Below are positions 11,290 through 21,436 of a stretch of 64,000 nt of DNA, one piece after another. The DNA is from Adiantum capillus-veneris (lineage: Eukaryota; Streptophyta; Polypodiopsida; Polypodiales; Pteridaceae): contig CM043943.1 of assembly GCA_014529385.2 (NCBI GenBank), forward strand, positions 98,326,855 through 98,390,854, read 5' to 3'. Positions within the stretch are counted from its first letter, which is position 1, and each line of letters starts with the position of its first letter. Both the position numbers and the translations under genes were made by a program. The notes beneath the pieces were generated by a model that did not search any database, was not told where the DNA came from, and saw only the letters and a list, made by a program, of their open reading frames with translations.

Positions 11290-11492
11290 TGAAGGGGATC
11301 GGGGAGCACCACAGACGGAGAGTGAGAGAGAGAGAGAGAAAGAAGGAGACACACGACACACAGATATGGGTGGGGAGACTGTGAAGTGGCAGCTCCCCCT
11401 ATACATTATACTCAGTATAAGTATAGGGTAACAGTGGGCGGGCGCCCATGACCTGGGTGACCGGTCAAGACAAATAGGCCTTAACCCCAACT
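11290..11492 (-). repeat. 5' LTR of Copia E (about 203 bp)
   Basis: The inner edge is set by the PBS. The outer edge is where similarity to gypsy F (51127 onward) resumes; on the minus strand it begins AGTTGGGGTTAAGGCC, close to the TGTTGGGATTAAAGCCC start of Copia D, so the first base may have mutated. It contains a short GA run at 11321-11339 and a TATA-rich stretch near 11400-11425. Confidence 0.65.
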
Positions 11493-12600
11493 GGTGTTGC
11501 TTCTTTGAGTCAAATTCCTTTATTGTAGGAGTCTTCTCCTGTAGTTCGTTGGTAGCATCATAATAATGATCCAAGAAAACTTGTTGATCGTCTAATGGCA
11601 CAATAGTTACATTTGGATTGGAACAACGTTATAACCTTCTTCATGATAGAACAAGGTTGGTGTAGACTTGTTGACACAAACATCCATGGTAGCCAATAAT
11701 TGAAACGACTCAAATGGCTTGAATAAGTGTTCAAGAAATGGTTCATGTACGTAATTGGTATCATTCACTTCTCGATCCAAGATGCAATCCTCTCACTTTA
11801 AATTACCATTCTCTTAAGCCCCACACATCCAAATAGGAGTATCTTTGTCCAACAATGACGATAATCTAGTTTCAATTGATGTTCCATAATTGAAATCTTG
11901 GATATGTGTTTTTAGGACATCCTTGTAAGAATGATCTTTCAAGTTTACTAATGTAATCAATCTAGGTTGTTTCAAATATACATAATTATTTCCTCAGTCT
12001 TGGATCAATTATATTTGTCTCATGAAAGGTCATTATAAAATTATCTCATAGTTGAGTTTGTTTCCAAAATCTACAATGGAAAATGTATGTCGGTAGTCAA
12101 TCCCACATGAGTTGACTATCACATTTTCTAGTAGTCCCACTAATCGTTCAATGTGACCATCTTCCAATTGCAATTTCATTCTTGTTTGTCTAATTGCTAG
12201 TCTACCCCAAGCTTCTCATACTACTTTTGTGACCGTGGAAATTCTTGCCTTACTATCCAATACAACCTTGGTTTTGACATCGTTATACTCCACAAGAAGA
12301 GTCTATTTTCCCTTGTTTCCCTCATAGTAATTTCCTACTTTGTCCATAGGATTTGCCAAGTTTGCTTTGAGATTCTTCTAATTGCAACTCTTTGGATTTT
12401 TAAGTCGTTAGTCCCGTGATATCTTACTTGTTCTAAAATGTTTTGCAGAATTTTCCAAAGATGTGGTATGATCTTTAGTACTTCCTTACTAAATAGGTAT
12501 TGACATGGTAGGCTGAAGGGTTTTCCACAACTAAAGCCTTCTTTGCTCGATTTAATTTTGTGGTCTTACATACTAGAGATATTTCTTGATTATCTCCCAA
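11493..12600 (-). pseudogene. Gypsy F protease region, decayed
   Basis: Closely matches 51127-52176, the same minus-strand gypsy family. Through stops it reads a retropepsin: VVLDSKARIST (in place of the D[ST]GA loop), RLAIRQTRMKLQLED, VNSCGIDYRHTFSIVDFG, PFMR. Further downstream comes LDDQQVFLDHYYDATNEL, with many stops and frameshifts. The catalytic loop DSKA lacks the Gly. It is truncated on the left by Copia E; in the other copy the sequence continues into RT. Confidence 0.7.
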
Positions 12601-13700
12601 GTACGAGGGTAGGGTTTTGAGAGTTTGGGCTTTAGGAAAGCTTGATTGCTTTTATCCCCAATCTCCATAGAGAGATTTTTCATCCAATTCCATGGGTGTT
12701 CTACATGTACTTCTTCAATGGGGCTGACCTCAGAGTCAAGCTTCCATCATTCACCTCTCTTACCTTTTCCCATAGGTGATCAGTACCATCTTTCTCCACT
12801 GATGGGATTCCTTCTAGCTCATCTTCACTATTTGGTGCTATGATTTCAAGTTTTCTATTTTCAACTAAAGAATCGCATCCTTTGTGTGATCCTCATTAAG
12901 TTTTGATGAGCTTCTCTCTTTGCGGCTTCCATACCATGAGTTGTGTTCAGATATTTTATCTACCAATATGGAGCCTCCTGATTTTGGCTTCTGTTCCTGA
13001 ACTCAATTGTCACTGACTTTGTTCTTTTCTTGAACAATTTTCTAGATTTCATTTCAATATCTCTTTGTTGTTTTTGTCTTCTAAGCGCCTAGCATTTTCG
13101 TCTCTCTTTTTTTGAGTCTTTAGAGGACTTTCTTCTGTTGTTAGTCTCACTAGCACTGTTTTGTTTATTTTTCTTTGTATGTGCCCTTGTCACTACTTTG
13201 ACTAGAACCGTAGGTTCACTGTCAGAGGACCTTACATGACGTGTACTATGTTGATTGTTATTTTTCCTTTGTTGGTTGGGTTCCTTAGAAAATCCTCAGG
13301 ATATTGTCCACTTGTTCTGCCATATTACATGCAGTAAGCCTCAATTGGCTTAGCATTCTTATTAGGTTCTCGGCAATCATTTTTCCAATGACCATCCCTA
13401 AAGATCATCCAATGATTTTTCCAATGATCATCCATCGATCCACAATTATGGAAATTTTTCATTCTTGGTTTAGGAATTTGTTTCATCAGGGTGGCTTAGC
13501 TTCTTGGTTTGTAATAAAATACATAGGTGCTACCTCTAGAGGTTCCCGATAGATTGGCTCCACCATGGTAGGTTGTAGTTGAGTGTACTATCCTTCTTCT
13601 GCTACCACACTTAATGAACTAGCTTCATTATAGTGTGTGACCGATACTATGGCTTGCTCCTCCACTTGTCTTGAAGGATGCATGCACTTGACTAGTGCTT
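12601..13700 (-). other. Gypsy F gag-protease spacer, no open frame
   Basis: Lies between the decayed protease and the gag zinc-knuckle region of the same minus-strand gypsy. It is full of stops in all frames. Nothing else is recognised here. Confidence 0.45.
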
Positions 13701-13709
13701 CATTGTTTC

Positions 13710-14280
13710 CTAAATAGGACTTGGCATGGGCAGTGGTCTCTCCATAGCCATGGGTGACTTTTGCATTTGTCCCATGTTAGGTGGACACCTATACATAGGT
13801 TGTCCTTGCGGTCTCATCGGCAGGTACTGGACATTCTCATCATACTTTGGCCTATAATAGCACTCATTAGTCTCATGGTTTGTCCATTTTATCTTGATGG
13901 CACACCATTTAGATGGCTTCATTGGTCCCAGAGGTTGCCCTTGTGGCGGACCTTGTCTTGGCCCTCTCACTGCTACCCTTTGTGTATTACTTATCATGTC
14001 ATTCATTTGTTTGCACATATCCTCTTTGGCATTCATTGGAGCTTCCACAATGGGTCATGCATGTGCTGGCACAATCAATGTATTTTGCTCACTCTGTGTG
14101 TCCTTCACAATGCTCCCTTCTCTAAAATTCTCGCAATTATCCCGCAAGGCTATAGTACGCAAAGGACCAATCTGCAACCTTCAATTCTTAAAAAACGCAT
14201 CTCAAGTAGCAAACAATGTCCAAATGACTCCAAATTTCTCATGATATCTATCCGATAGGTATTCTACCCTTGGCAACCAA
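13710..14280 (-). pseudogene. gag: Gypsy F gag fragment with degenerate zinc knuckle
   Basis: Minus-strand fragment. A Pro/Gln/Gly-rich stretch is followed by KWCAIKIKWTNHETNECYYRP, a degenerate zinc knuckle that has lost its second Cys. The plus-strand copy at 43020-43080 has the same KWC...YTNHEN pattern, which ties the blocks to one family. The upstream part (14049-14280) reads only in pieces. Copia B is inserted at its right edge (target AAAAG at 14281-14285). Confidence 0.65.
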
Positions 14281-14285
14281 AAAAG

Positions 14286-14513
14286 TGTTACCATATACAT
14301 GTGGTAGTGATGTGTGTGAACACACTAGGACCGTCGGGGCATTTCTTCCCTCTTTAGAAGGTTTTCCCCCCCCGAGCATTGTATATACGCCCATCACTCC
14401 AGGGCTATCTATATTTCCATTGCACACTAAGATACACACTCTCTATTGTGTGCCTTGAGCTTCCTTCATCTTCTCCAAGCTGTGTACGTTTCTCTGCAAC
14501 CCTAATTCCAACA
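14286..14513 (+). repeat. 5' LTR of Copia B (228 bp)
   Basis: TGTTACC...CCAACA, with TATA-like GTATATAC at 14381-14388. Inner edge fixed by the PBS that follows. Confidence 0.95.
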
Positions 14514-14873
14514 ATTGGTATTAGAGCAGGTTACGTCCTCCCGCGCTTAGTCGCCAGCTGCTCCAACACACGCCTGCTCACTTTCTCCCATTACAGTGAG
14601 GTTTGGCGAGCGTTCGCAGGTCGTCAAATATTTTGGGAGAGCTCTTAGAGCTTAGTCTGCTCAGATTTTTGATTCAGGCTCATTTCGGTCTCCGTTTCCA
14701 CTACAGGCAGGCCTGCACAGGTAATTTCGTCATTTGTGCAGAATTTTTGCTAGTGCCATTTTCTGCATAACAGGTGCCTTACAGTCTTCTACGATTTGTG
14801 CTATATAGCACGTGTTGTTCTCGCTCCATTTCTCCTATTTTTGAGCAGTTTTCACATCAGGTGCACATTTACC
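14514..14873 (+). other. Untranslated leader of Copia B
   Basis: 360 bases between LTR and gag ATG with no coding signal; closely matches 56971-57332 of element C. Confidence 0.8.
14516..14530 (+). other. Primer-binding site of Copia B
   Basis: TGGTATTAGAGCAGG follows the LTR after two bases. It is the initiator-Met tRNA PBS with one change (TTAG for TCAG); element C has TGGTATAAGAGC at the same place. Confidence 0.88.
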
Positions 14874-16160
14874 ATGGCTGACAACAACACAGATGTCTTC
14901 AAGATGTTTGCTGTTGAGGACAGGTTGGATGGGGACAATTACCCTATGTGGGCTTATATGATGCAACACGTTCTTGTGTCAAAGGGTGTTTGGAATTGTG
15001 TAGGGCATTGATGTACGTCCTGGTTCTGAGGATGTACGCGATGTTGAGGATGTTGGAGGTCTTGCTCCAAGGATTGCTGCTATTAGAGTTGTTTTGCCTA
15101 TTGGCAGAACAAGCTCGTTGGGATGTAAAGGATGCGCAGGCTCATGCATTGATTGCGTTGTCTGTGAAGCGCACCATTGTTCCTCACATCCGTTCAACAA
15201 AATCTGCAAAACAGGCTTGGGATATTTTGGCTGGTCTTTATGCAAGCCACAATGAGGCTATAATTGCTTTGCTGCGTAAAGATCTGGAGTCGAAGATTAT
15301 GCATGAGAAAGATGATATGGACACTTTCCTTGCTAGTGTCAAGGATATCAATGAGCAACTTATTTCTGCAGGTGAAGTCATTTCAGACAGTTCCCTTGTG
15401 CAGACTGTTCTCGATGCCTTACCAGATTCTTACCTTACTTTTGCTAGTACTTGGAGACTTATGACCCAAGGAAATCCAGAAGTTGTCAAGTTTGATGCAT
15501 TATGCACATTGCTATTGCAAGACTCACTTTCCAGAAAAAACAGGACTAGACAGCGTGCAGTTGAACAAGCTTTTATTGCTTCTCAAAGAAAGGGTGGTAA
15601 CAGCAATGCAGCCACTTCTTATGGTTCTGCTGCGAGTGGCAAAACCTATGTTCCTAATGCTTCTGCTGGCAACAATTCGTTTGGAAATTCTGATGATAAG
15701 GGAAAAAATAAAATGCGTTGCCATTATTGTAAAGCTAATGATCACTTGATCAAGTCGTGTCCTAAGTTGAAGGCCAAAGAGGCTAAGAAGAAAGAGGGTG
15801 GTTCCACTACAAATGCAGCCATTGTCGAGTCTTCTGTGAAAGGAGACTGTGTTGCTGATGTTGATGCAGAATGGGCCTTTAGTGCAGAGTGCACTTACAA
15901 TCCTAATGTCCATGATGCATGCTTGTCAGTTGCTGCAAATTCACATGTGTGGTATTTCGACAGTGGTGCTACAAAGCACATTACCTCACATCGTGAATTG
16001 CTCTCTCGAGTCTGTCCCTCATGGGAATTCAGTTACTTGTGCCAACAATGCCTCTTATCCGATTTAGGGAGTTGGAAAGATTATGCTTATTGCTGCAAAT
16101 GGCAGTTCCTTCACACTTGTTGATGCACTTTATGTACCTGGGATCAAGAAGAATCTCTTG
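14874..16160 (+). pseudogene. gag: Copia B gag and protease, frameshifted
   Basis: The start ATG at 14874 gives MADNNTDVFKMFAVEDRLDG, as in C. A small deletion near 15000 shifts the frame and an extra base near 15100 restores it; the frame then runs to 16123. Visible parts are a gag helix region (AHALIALSVKRTIVPHI, DINEQLISAGEVISDSSLVQ), a zinc knuckle CHYCKANDHLIKSCP (CX2CX4HX4C) near 15718-15760, and the protease active site WYFDSGATKHIT near 15950. Near 16160 about 180 bases present in C (58631-58812), covering the end of protease and the start of the pre-integrase domain, are missing; the deletion edges share TAT. Confidence 0.88.
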
Positions 16161-16164
16161 TCTG

Positions 16165-18306
16165 TATTTCAGATGCAAAACTTTGGCATGCACGTTTTGG
16201 CCATCTGAATTTTGTCAGTTTGCTGCGTTTTGCAGAAATCTGAAATGGTTGCTTCTTTGCCGCCTCTTGAAGCACCTGTCAAACATGTTTGTGAAGGCTG
16301 TATTTTGGGTAAGATGCAGCATTCTAAGTTTCCAAAGGATGGTGCAGTTCGGGCCACATGCAGGTTGCACCTTGTGCATAGTGATGTTTGTGGGCCCATG
16401 CAAACTTCGTCCTTGGCAAATTACCTGTACTGCGTGACTTTCATTCATGATTACTCCAGGCATGCATGGGTATTTCCGCTAAAAGCGAAGTTCGAACTTT
16501 TTATGTGCTTCAATCAATTCCTGTCTATGGTTGAAAATGTCTCAAAATTTACAATGGGCACCCTCCGTTCTGATTGAGGGGGGGGGAGTATATGTCTCAT
16601 GAATTCATTGCATTTCTGGCTAGTCGTGGGATAAAACACCAATGTACAGTGCCTTATACACCTCAGCAAAATGGTGTTGCTGAGAAGAAAAACAAACCAC
16701 TGACGGAAATGGCACAATGTATGGTCAAAAGTCAAGCTTTGCCGCATTCTTTTTGGCTTGAGTCCATCATGTGTGCCACTTACGTACTTAACAGGTGTCC
16801 TACGAAAGCTTTGCAGTCTGTTACTCCATATGAAGCATGGCATAATAGAAAGCCTTCTATTGAGCACATGCGTGTTTTTGGGTGTTTGGCATATGCTTTG
16901 GTGCCACAAACACAACGCAGAAATTGGATGATAAGGTTGTCAAATGTATTTTTGTTGGTTATAGTGCTGAAAGCAAAGGTTACAGGTTATATCATCCGCA
17001 AAAAAAGCGTATTCTGGTTTCCCGGGATATAGTGTTTGTGGAAGATTCTGTTCACCCCTTGTTGTCATATACTAGAGACAGTAATGTAAGCTCACAGGAC
17101 ATTTATGACACTTTGTTGCCTCTTTTCAGTGGTGGAAATACGAATGTAATTTTCAATGAGGCAAATGTACAGCCTATGGGGGTTTTTGAAAATGTTACGG
17201 ATCAGCCTATTACTGATGCAGATGTACATGATGTACTTGATGAGGAAAGGGCTGAAAATGAGCAGGCTAGAGGTATGCCAAAATGGCTGGTGCACACTTT
17301 GCGTGACAGTAAATTGGATGCACCTTTGTCTAGTCGTACTCGTTCAGGATCTCGCCATGCATCTTATGCATCAGATTGTTATGATTTGGTTGTGTCTAGC
17401 TTACATGATGTTGAGGAGCCTCTGACTTTTGATGAAGCACAAAATTCAGAAAATTGGATGGCTGCCATGCAATCAGAATATGATGCACTTATAGAAAATG
17501 ACACATGGACTTTATGTGATTTGCCTCTTGGCAAAAAGGCCATTGGTATGAAGCGGGTTTACAAGTTGAAACGTAAGCCGGATGGTGAGATCGATCGCCA
17601 TAACGCTCGACTTGTTGCAAAGGGTTATGCATAGCAAAAAGGCATAGATTATGAAGAGACTTTTGCTCCCACTTGTCGTGTGACTACTGTGCGTTTTCTA
17701 TGTGCATTGGCATCTCATCTTGGTTCGGTTGTACATCAATCATACATCGTTACTGCTTTCTTGAATGGTGACATATTTGAGGAAGTTTATGTAACGCAGC
17801 CTCGTGGTTTTGTCATAAAAGGACAAGAGGACAAAGTGTGCACATGTAAGAAGGCTTTGTATGGGTTGAAGCAATCTCCTCGTGCTTGGTGTGAGAAAGC
17901 TGACACTCATTTGGTCAAACGAGGCTTTCATAATAGTCCAACAAAAAGCACATTGTATGTAAAGCGTGAGGGTGATGTACTTCTCATTGTGGTTCTTTAT
18001 GTCGATGATTTGTTGATCACTGGACCAAATGAGAGACATATTGCTGAATTTAAGGCTGATTTGAATGCTACTTTCAAGATGAAAGATTTGGGGCTGTTGC
18101 ATCATTACTTGGGTATACAGTTTAAGCAGTGTGATGGTGGTATTGCCTTGTGTCAGAAAAGTTACATAGAGACATTGGTCTGTAAGTTTGGACTTGAGGA
18201 TTGCAAACCTATTGCCACTCCCATGGAAACAGGTTTGAAGTTGAGTCTACATGATGCTGGCAATCCTGCTGATGTCACTCTTTATCAAACTGTTGTTGGT
18301 TGCCTC
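16165..18306 (+). pseudogene. pol: Copia B integrase-RT, copy 1
   Basis: Integrase zinc-binding and core, then RT. Landmarks are VCEGCILGKMQ, LVHSDVCGPMQ (first catalytic Asp), TLRSD followed by a TGA at 16574-16576 (the CGA of RSDRGGEY changed to TGA), NGVAEKK (catalytic Glu), then RT with MAAMQSEYDALIEN, a TAG at 17632-17634, AFLNGD, GLKQSPRAWCEK and LYVDDLLITGPN near 17995-18030. Coding stops abruptly at 18306 inside RT, where the rearranged junction begins. It differs from copy 2 at a few percent of bases. Confidence 0.88.
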
Positions 18307-18340
18307 TTTATCAAACCTATTGCCACTCCCATGGACAAAA
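18295..18340 (+). other. Microhomology junction between the two integrase-RT copies
   Basis: After GTTGCCTC (18299-18306) the sequence does not continue as at 20500. It repeats TTTATCAAAC from 18281-18290, then CTATTGCCACTCCCATGGA from 18209-18227, then enters C-like sequence at TGGACAAAA (18332). The three joins share CTC, CAAAC and TGGA with their donors. This looks like serial template switching. Confidence 0.85.
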
Positions 18341-20381
18341 TTATGCAAATGCTGTTGCAGATTCAAGGGCTATTTCAGATGCAAAACTTTGGCATGCACG
18401 TTTTGGTCATCTGAATTTTGCCAGTTTGCTGCGTTTGCAGAAATTTGATATGGTTGCTTCTTTGCCGCCTCTTGAAGCACCTGTCAAACATGTTTGTGAA
18501 GGCTGTATTTTGGGTAGGATACAACGTTCTAAGTTTCCAAAGGATGGTTCAGTTCGGGCCACGTGCAGGTTGCAGCTTGTGCATAGTGATGTTTGTGGGC
18601 CCATGCAAACTCCGTCCTTGGGCAATTACCTTTACTTCATGACTTTCATTCATGATTACTCCAAGCATGCATGGGTATTTCTGCTTAAAGCGAAGTCTGA
18701 AGTTTTTATGTGCTTTAAACAATTTCTGGCTATGGCTGAAAATGTCTCGAAATGTACTATGGGTACCCTCCGTTCCGATCGAGGGGGGGAGTATATGTCT
18801 CATGAATTTAATGCATTTCTGGCTAGTCGTGGGATAAAACACCAATGTACAGTGTCTTATACACCTCAGCAAAATGGTGTTGCTGAGAGGAAACACAGGC
18901 CACTGACGGAAATGGCACAATGTATGGTCAAAAGTCAAGCTTTGCCGCATTCTTTTTGGCTTGAGGCCATCATGTGTGCCACTTATGTACTTAACAGGTG
19001 TCCTACGAAAGCTTTGTAGTCTATTAATCCATATGAATCATGGCATGATAGAAAGCCTTTTATTGAGCACATGCGTGTTTTTGGGTGTTTGGCATATGCT
19101 TTGGTGCCACAAACACAACGCAGAAAATTGGATGATAAGGCAGTCAAATGGATTTTTGTTGGTTATAGTGTTGAAAGCAAAGGTTACAGGTTATATCATC
19201 CGCAAACAAAGCGTATTCTGGTTTCACGGGATATAGTGTTTGTGGAAGATTCTGTTCACCCCTTGTTGTCATGTACTAGAGACAGTAATGTAAGCTCACA
19301 GGACATTAATGACACTTTGTTGCCTCTTTTCAGTGGTGAAAATACGAATGTCATTTTCAATGCGGCAAATGTACAGCCTATGGGGGTTTCTGAAAATGTT
19401 ACGGATTAGCCTATTACTGATGCAGATGTACATGATGTACTTGATGAGGAAAGGGCTGAAAATGAGCAGGCTAGAGGTATGCCAAAATGGCTCGTGCACA
19501 CTTTGCGTGACAGTAAATTGGATGCATCTTTGTCTAGTCGTACTCGTTCAGGATCTCGCCATGCATCTTATGCATCAGATTGTTATGCTTTGGTTGTGTC
19601 TAGCTTACATGATGTTGAGGAGCCTTTGTCTTTTGATGAAGCACATAATTCAAAAAATTGGATGGCTGCCATGCAATCAGAATATGATGCACTTATAGAA
19701 AATGACACATGGACTTTATGTGATTTGCCTCTTGGCAAAAACGCCATTGGTATGAAGCGGGTTTACAAGTTGAAACGCAAGCCGGATGGTGAGATCGATC
19801 GCCATAACGCTCGACTTGTTGCAAAGGGTTATGCATAGCAAAAAGGCATAGATTATGAAGAGACTTTTGCTCCCACTTGTCGTATGACTACTGTGTGTTT
19901 TCTATGTGCATTGGCATCTCATTTTGGTTCGGTTGTACATCAATCAGACATCGTTACTGCTTTCTTGAATGGTGACATATTTGAGGAAGTTTATCTAACA
20001 CAGCCTCGTGGTTTTGTCATAAAAGGACAAGAGGACAAAGTGTGCACATGTAAGAAGGCTTTGTATGGGTTGAAGCAATCTCCTCGTGCTAGGTATGAGA
20101 AAGCTGACACTCATTTGGTTAAACGAGGCTTTCGTAACACTCCAACAGAAAGCACATTGTATGTAAAGCGTGAGGGTGATGTACTTTTCATTGTGGTTCT
20201 TTATGTCGATGATTTGCTGATCACTGGACCAAATGAGAGACATATTGTTGAATTTAAGGCTGATTTGAATGCTACTTTCAAGATGAAAGATTTGGGGCTA
20301 TTGCATCATTACTTGGGTATACAGTTTAAGCAGTGTGATGGTGGTATTGCCTTGTGTCAGAAAAGTTACATAGAGACATTG
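18332..20381 (+). repeat. 2,050-bp tract identical to Copia C (58772-60821)
   Basis: Line-by-line reading shows no difference between this tract and C at a constant offset of 40,440. Immediately outside it the two sequences diverge (18331/58771 on the left, 20382/60822 on the right). It covers pre-integrase, integrase core, integrase C-terminus and most of RT, including three shared TAG stops at 19017-19019, 19407-19409 and 19836-19838. Confidence 0.92.
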
Positions 20382-20693
20382 GTCTGTAAGTTTGGACTTG
20401 AGGATTGCAAACCTATTGCCACTCCCATGGAAACAGGTTTGAAGTTGAGTCTACATGATGCTGGCAATCCTGCTGATGTCACTCTTTATCAAACTGTTGT
20501 TGGTTGCCTCATTTATGTACGCAACACGAGGCCGGATATTCAGTTTGCAGTCTCACACATCAGCAGATTTATGCATAGCCCACGGTCTAAGCATTGGCAG
20601 ACTGTCAAGAGGATTTTCTGCTACCTTAGTGGCACTTTACATCTTGGCTTGTTTTATCCCAAGGGGGGATCAATTGCCGTCAGACTTACATGA
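18341..20693 (+). pseudogene. pol: Copia B integrase-RT, copy 2
   Basis: Pre-integrase LWHARFGHLNFASLLRLQ and CEGCILGRIQ are followed by the integrase core with all three acidic residues in place (LVHSDVCGP, LRSDRGGEY, NGVAERKHR). RT runs to LYVDDLLITGPN near 20200-20235 and on to YLSGTLHLGLFYPKGGS. It is interrupted by TAG codons at 19017, 19407 and 19836. From 20382 to 20508 it matches the end of copy 1 rather than C. An extra base near 20690 throws the frame before RNase H. Confidence 0.88.
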
Positions 20694-21130
20694 TTTCTCG
20701 GGCTCAGATTGGGCTGGTTGTTTTGATACGCGAGTGTCCACAAGTTGTTTTTGTTTCATGCTTGGCAGTTCATGCATATCATGGTTGAGCAAGAAGCAAC
20801 CTGTACAGGGCAGTCTTCACAGCTACGGTTGAGTGTGTATGGCTCAGACGCCTTACAGCTGATTTGGGTGTTGCACAGGACACTGCCAACACTATCTACA
20901 CTGACAGTCAGAGCGCATTGGCAGTTGCGAGGAACCCAGTTTTTCATGCTCGCACAAAGCACATTGAGGTGCATTACCACTATGTCAGGGAGAGGCTCTT
21001 AGCAGGAGAGATCAGCTTGGCTTATGTGCCAACACAGGACAACCTTGTAGATCTTTTCACAAAGGCATTGTCTCGTGAGAAGCTTGAAGCTTTCCACAAA
21101 GCTTTGGGCTTACTCCCCTTTGTGGACTGA
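20694..21130 (+). pseudogene. Copia B RNase H, internally deleted
   Basis: The RNase H tail keeps TIYTDSQSALAVARNPVFHA, TKHIEVHYHYVRE and the end LGLLPFVD. A segment of about 30 bases covering the conserved SCEAEY block (with a catalytic Glu) is missing near 20801 relative to A at 9361-9395. Inactive. Confidence 0.85.
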
Positions 21131-21205
21131 TCATGTCCTCAGGGCATGACACTTCCCTTTACTCATGTGCCAGCTCTCATTCACCGCATCATTCCAGAGG
21201 GGATT

Positions 21206-21431
21206 TGTTACCATATACATGTGGTAGTGATGTGTGTGAACACATAGGACCGCCGGGGCATTTTTTCCCTCTTTAGGAGGTTTTTTCCCCCGAGCATTGT
21301 ATATACGCCCATCACTCTAGGGCTATCTATCTTTCCATTGCACACTAAGTAACACACTCTCTATTGTGTGCCTTGAGCTTTCTTCGTCTTCTCCAAGGTG
21401 TGTGCGTTTCTCTGCAACCCTAATTCCAACA
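21206..21431 (+). repeat. 3' LTR of Copia B (226 bp)
   Basis: TGTTACC...CCAACA, preceded by the PPT CCAGAGGGGATT. It carries features of A's 3' LTR (six T then five C; GAGCTTTCTTCG) rather than of its own 5' LTR. Confidence 0.94.
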
Positions 21432-21436
21432 AAAAG

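Larger units (their letters stand above)
10021..11492 (-). mobile_element. Copia element E, 5' end only (LTR, PBS, leader), minus strand
   Basis: Read on the minus strand this is a 5' LTR (11290-11492), a primer-binding site and about 1.25 kb of leader, cut off at 10020 by the 3' LTR of Copia A. No gag is recognisable. Homology of the flanking gypsy F to 51127 onward resumes at 11493, so E inserted into, or is joined to, that older gypsy. Confidence 0.65.
14281..21436 (+). mobile_element. Copia element B, full-ended, with internal duplication
   Basis: LTR to LTR is 14286-21431 (7,146 bp), flanked by the 5-bp target duplication AAAAG at 14281-14285 and 21432-21436. The order is 5' LTR, PBS, gag, protease, integrase-RT copy 1, junction, integrase-RT copy 2, RNase H, PPT, 3' LTR. 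It is about 2 kb longer than family member C because integrase-RT is present twice. The two LTRs differ at ten or more bases plus small indels, so the insertion is not recent. Many stops and frameshifts make it non-autonomous. Confidence 0.93.

Noticed and set aside
11277-11291. Possible tRNA fragment (GATACCA-containing sequence)
   Set aside because: It is the reverse complement of a Copia primer-binding site next to an LTR, and no cloverleaf can be formed around it.
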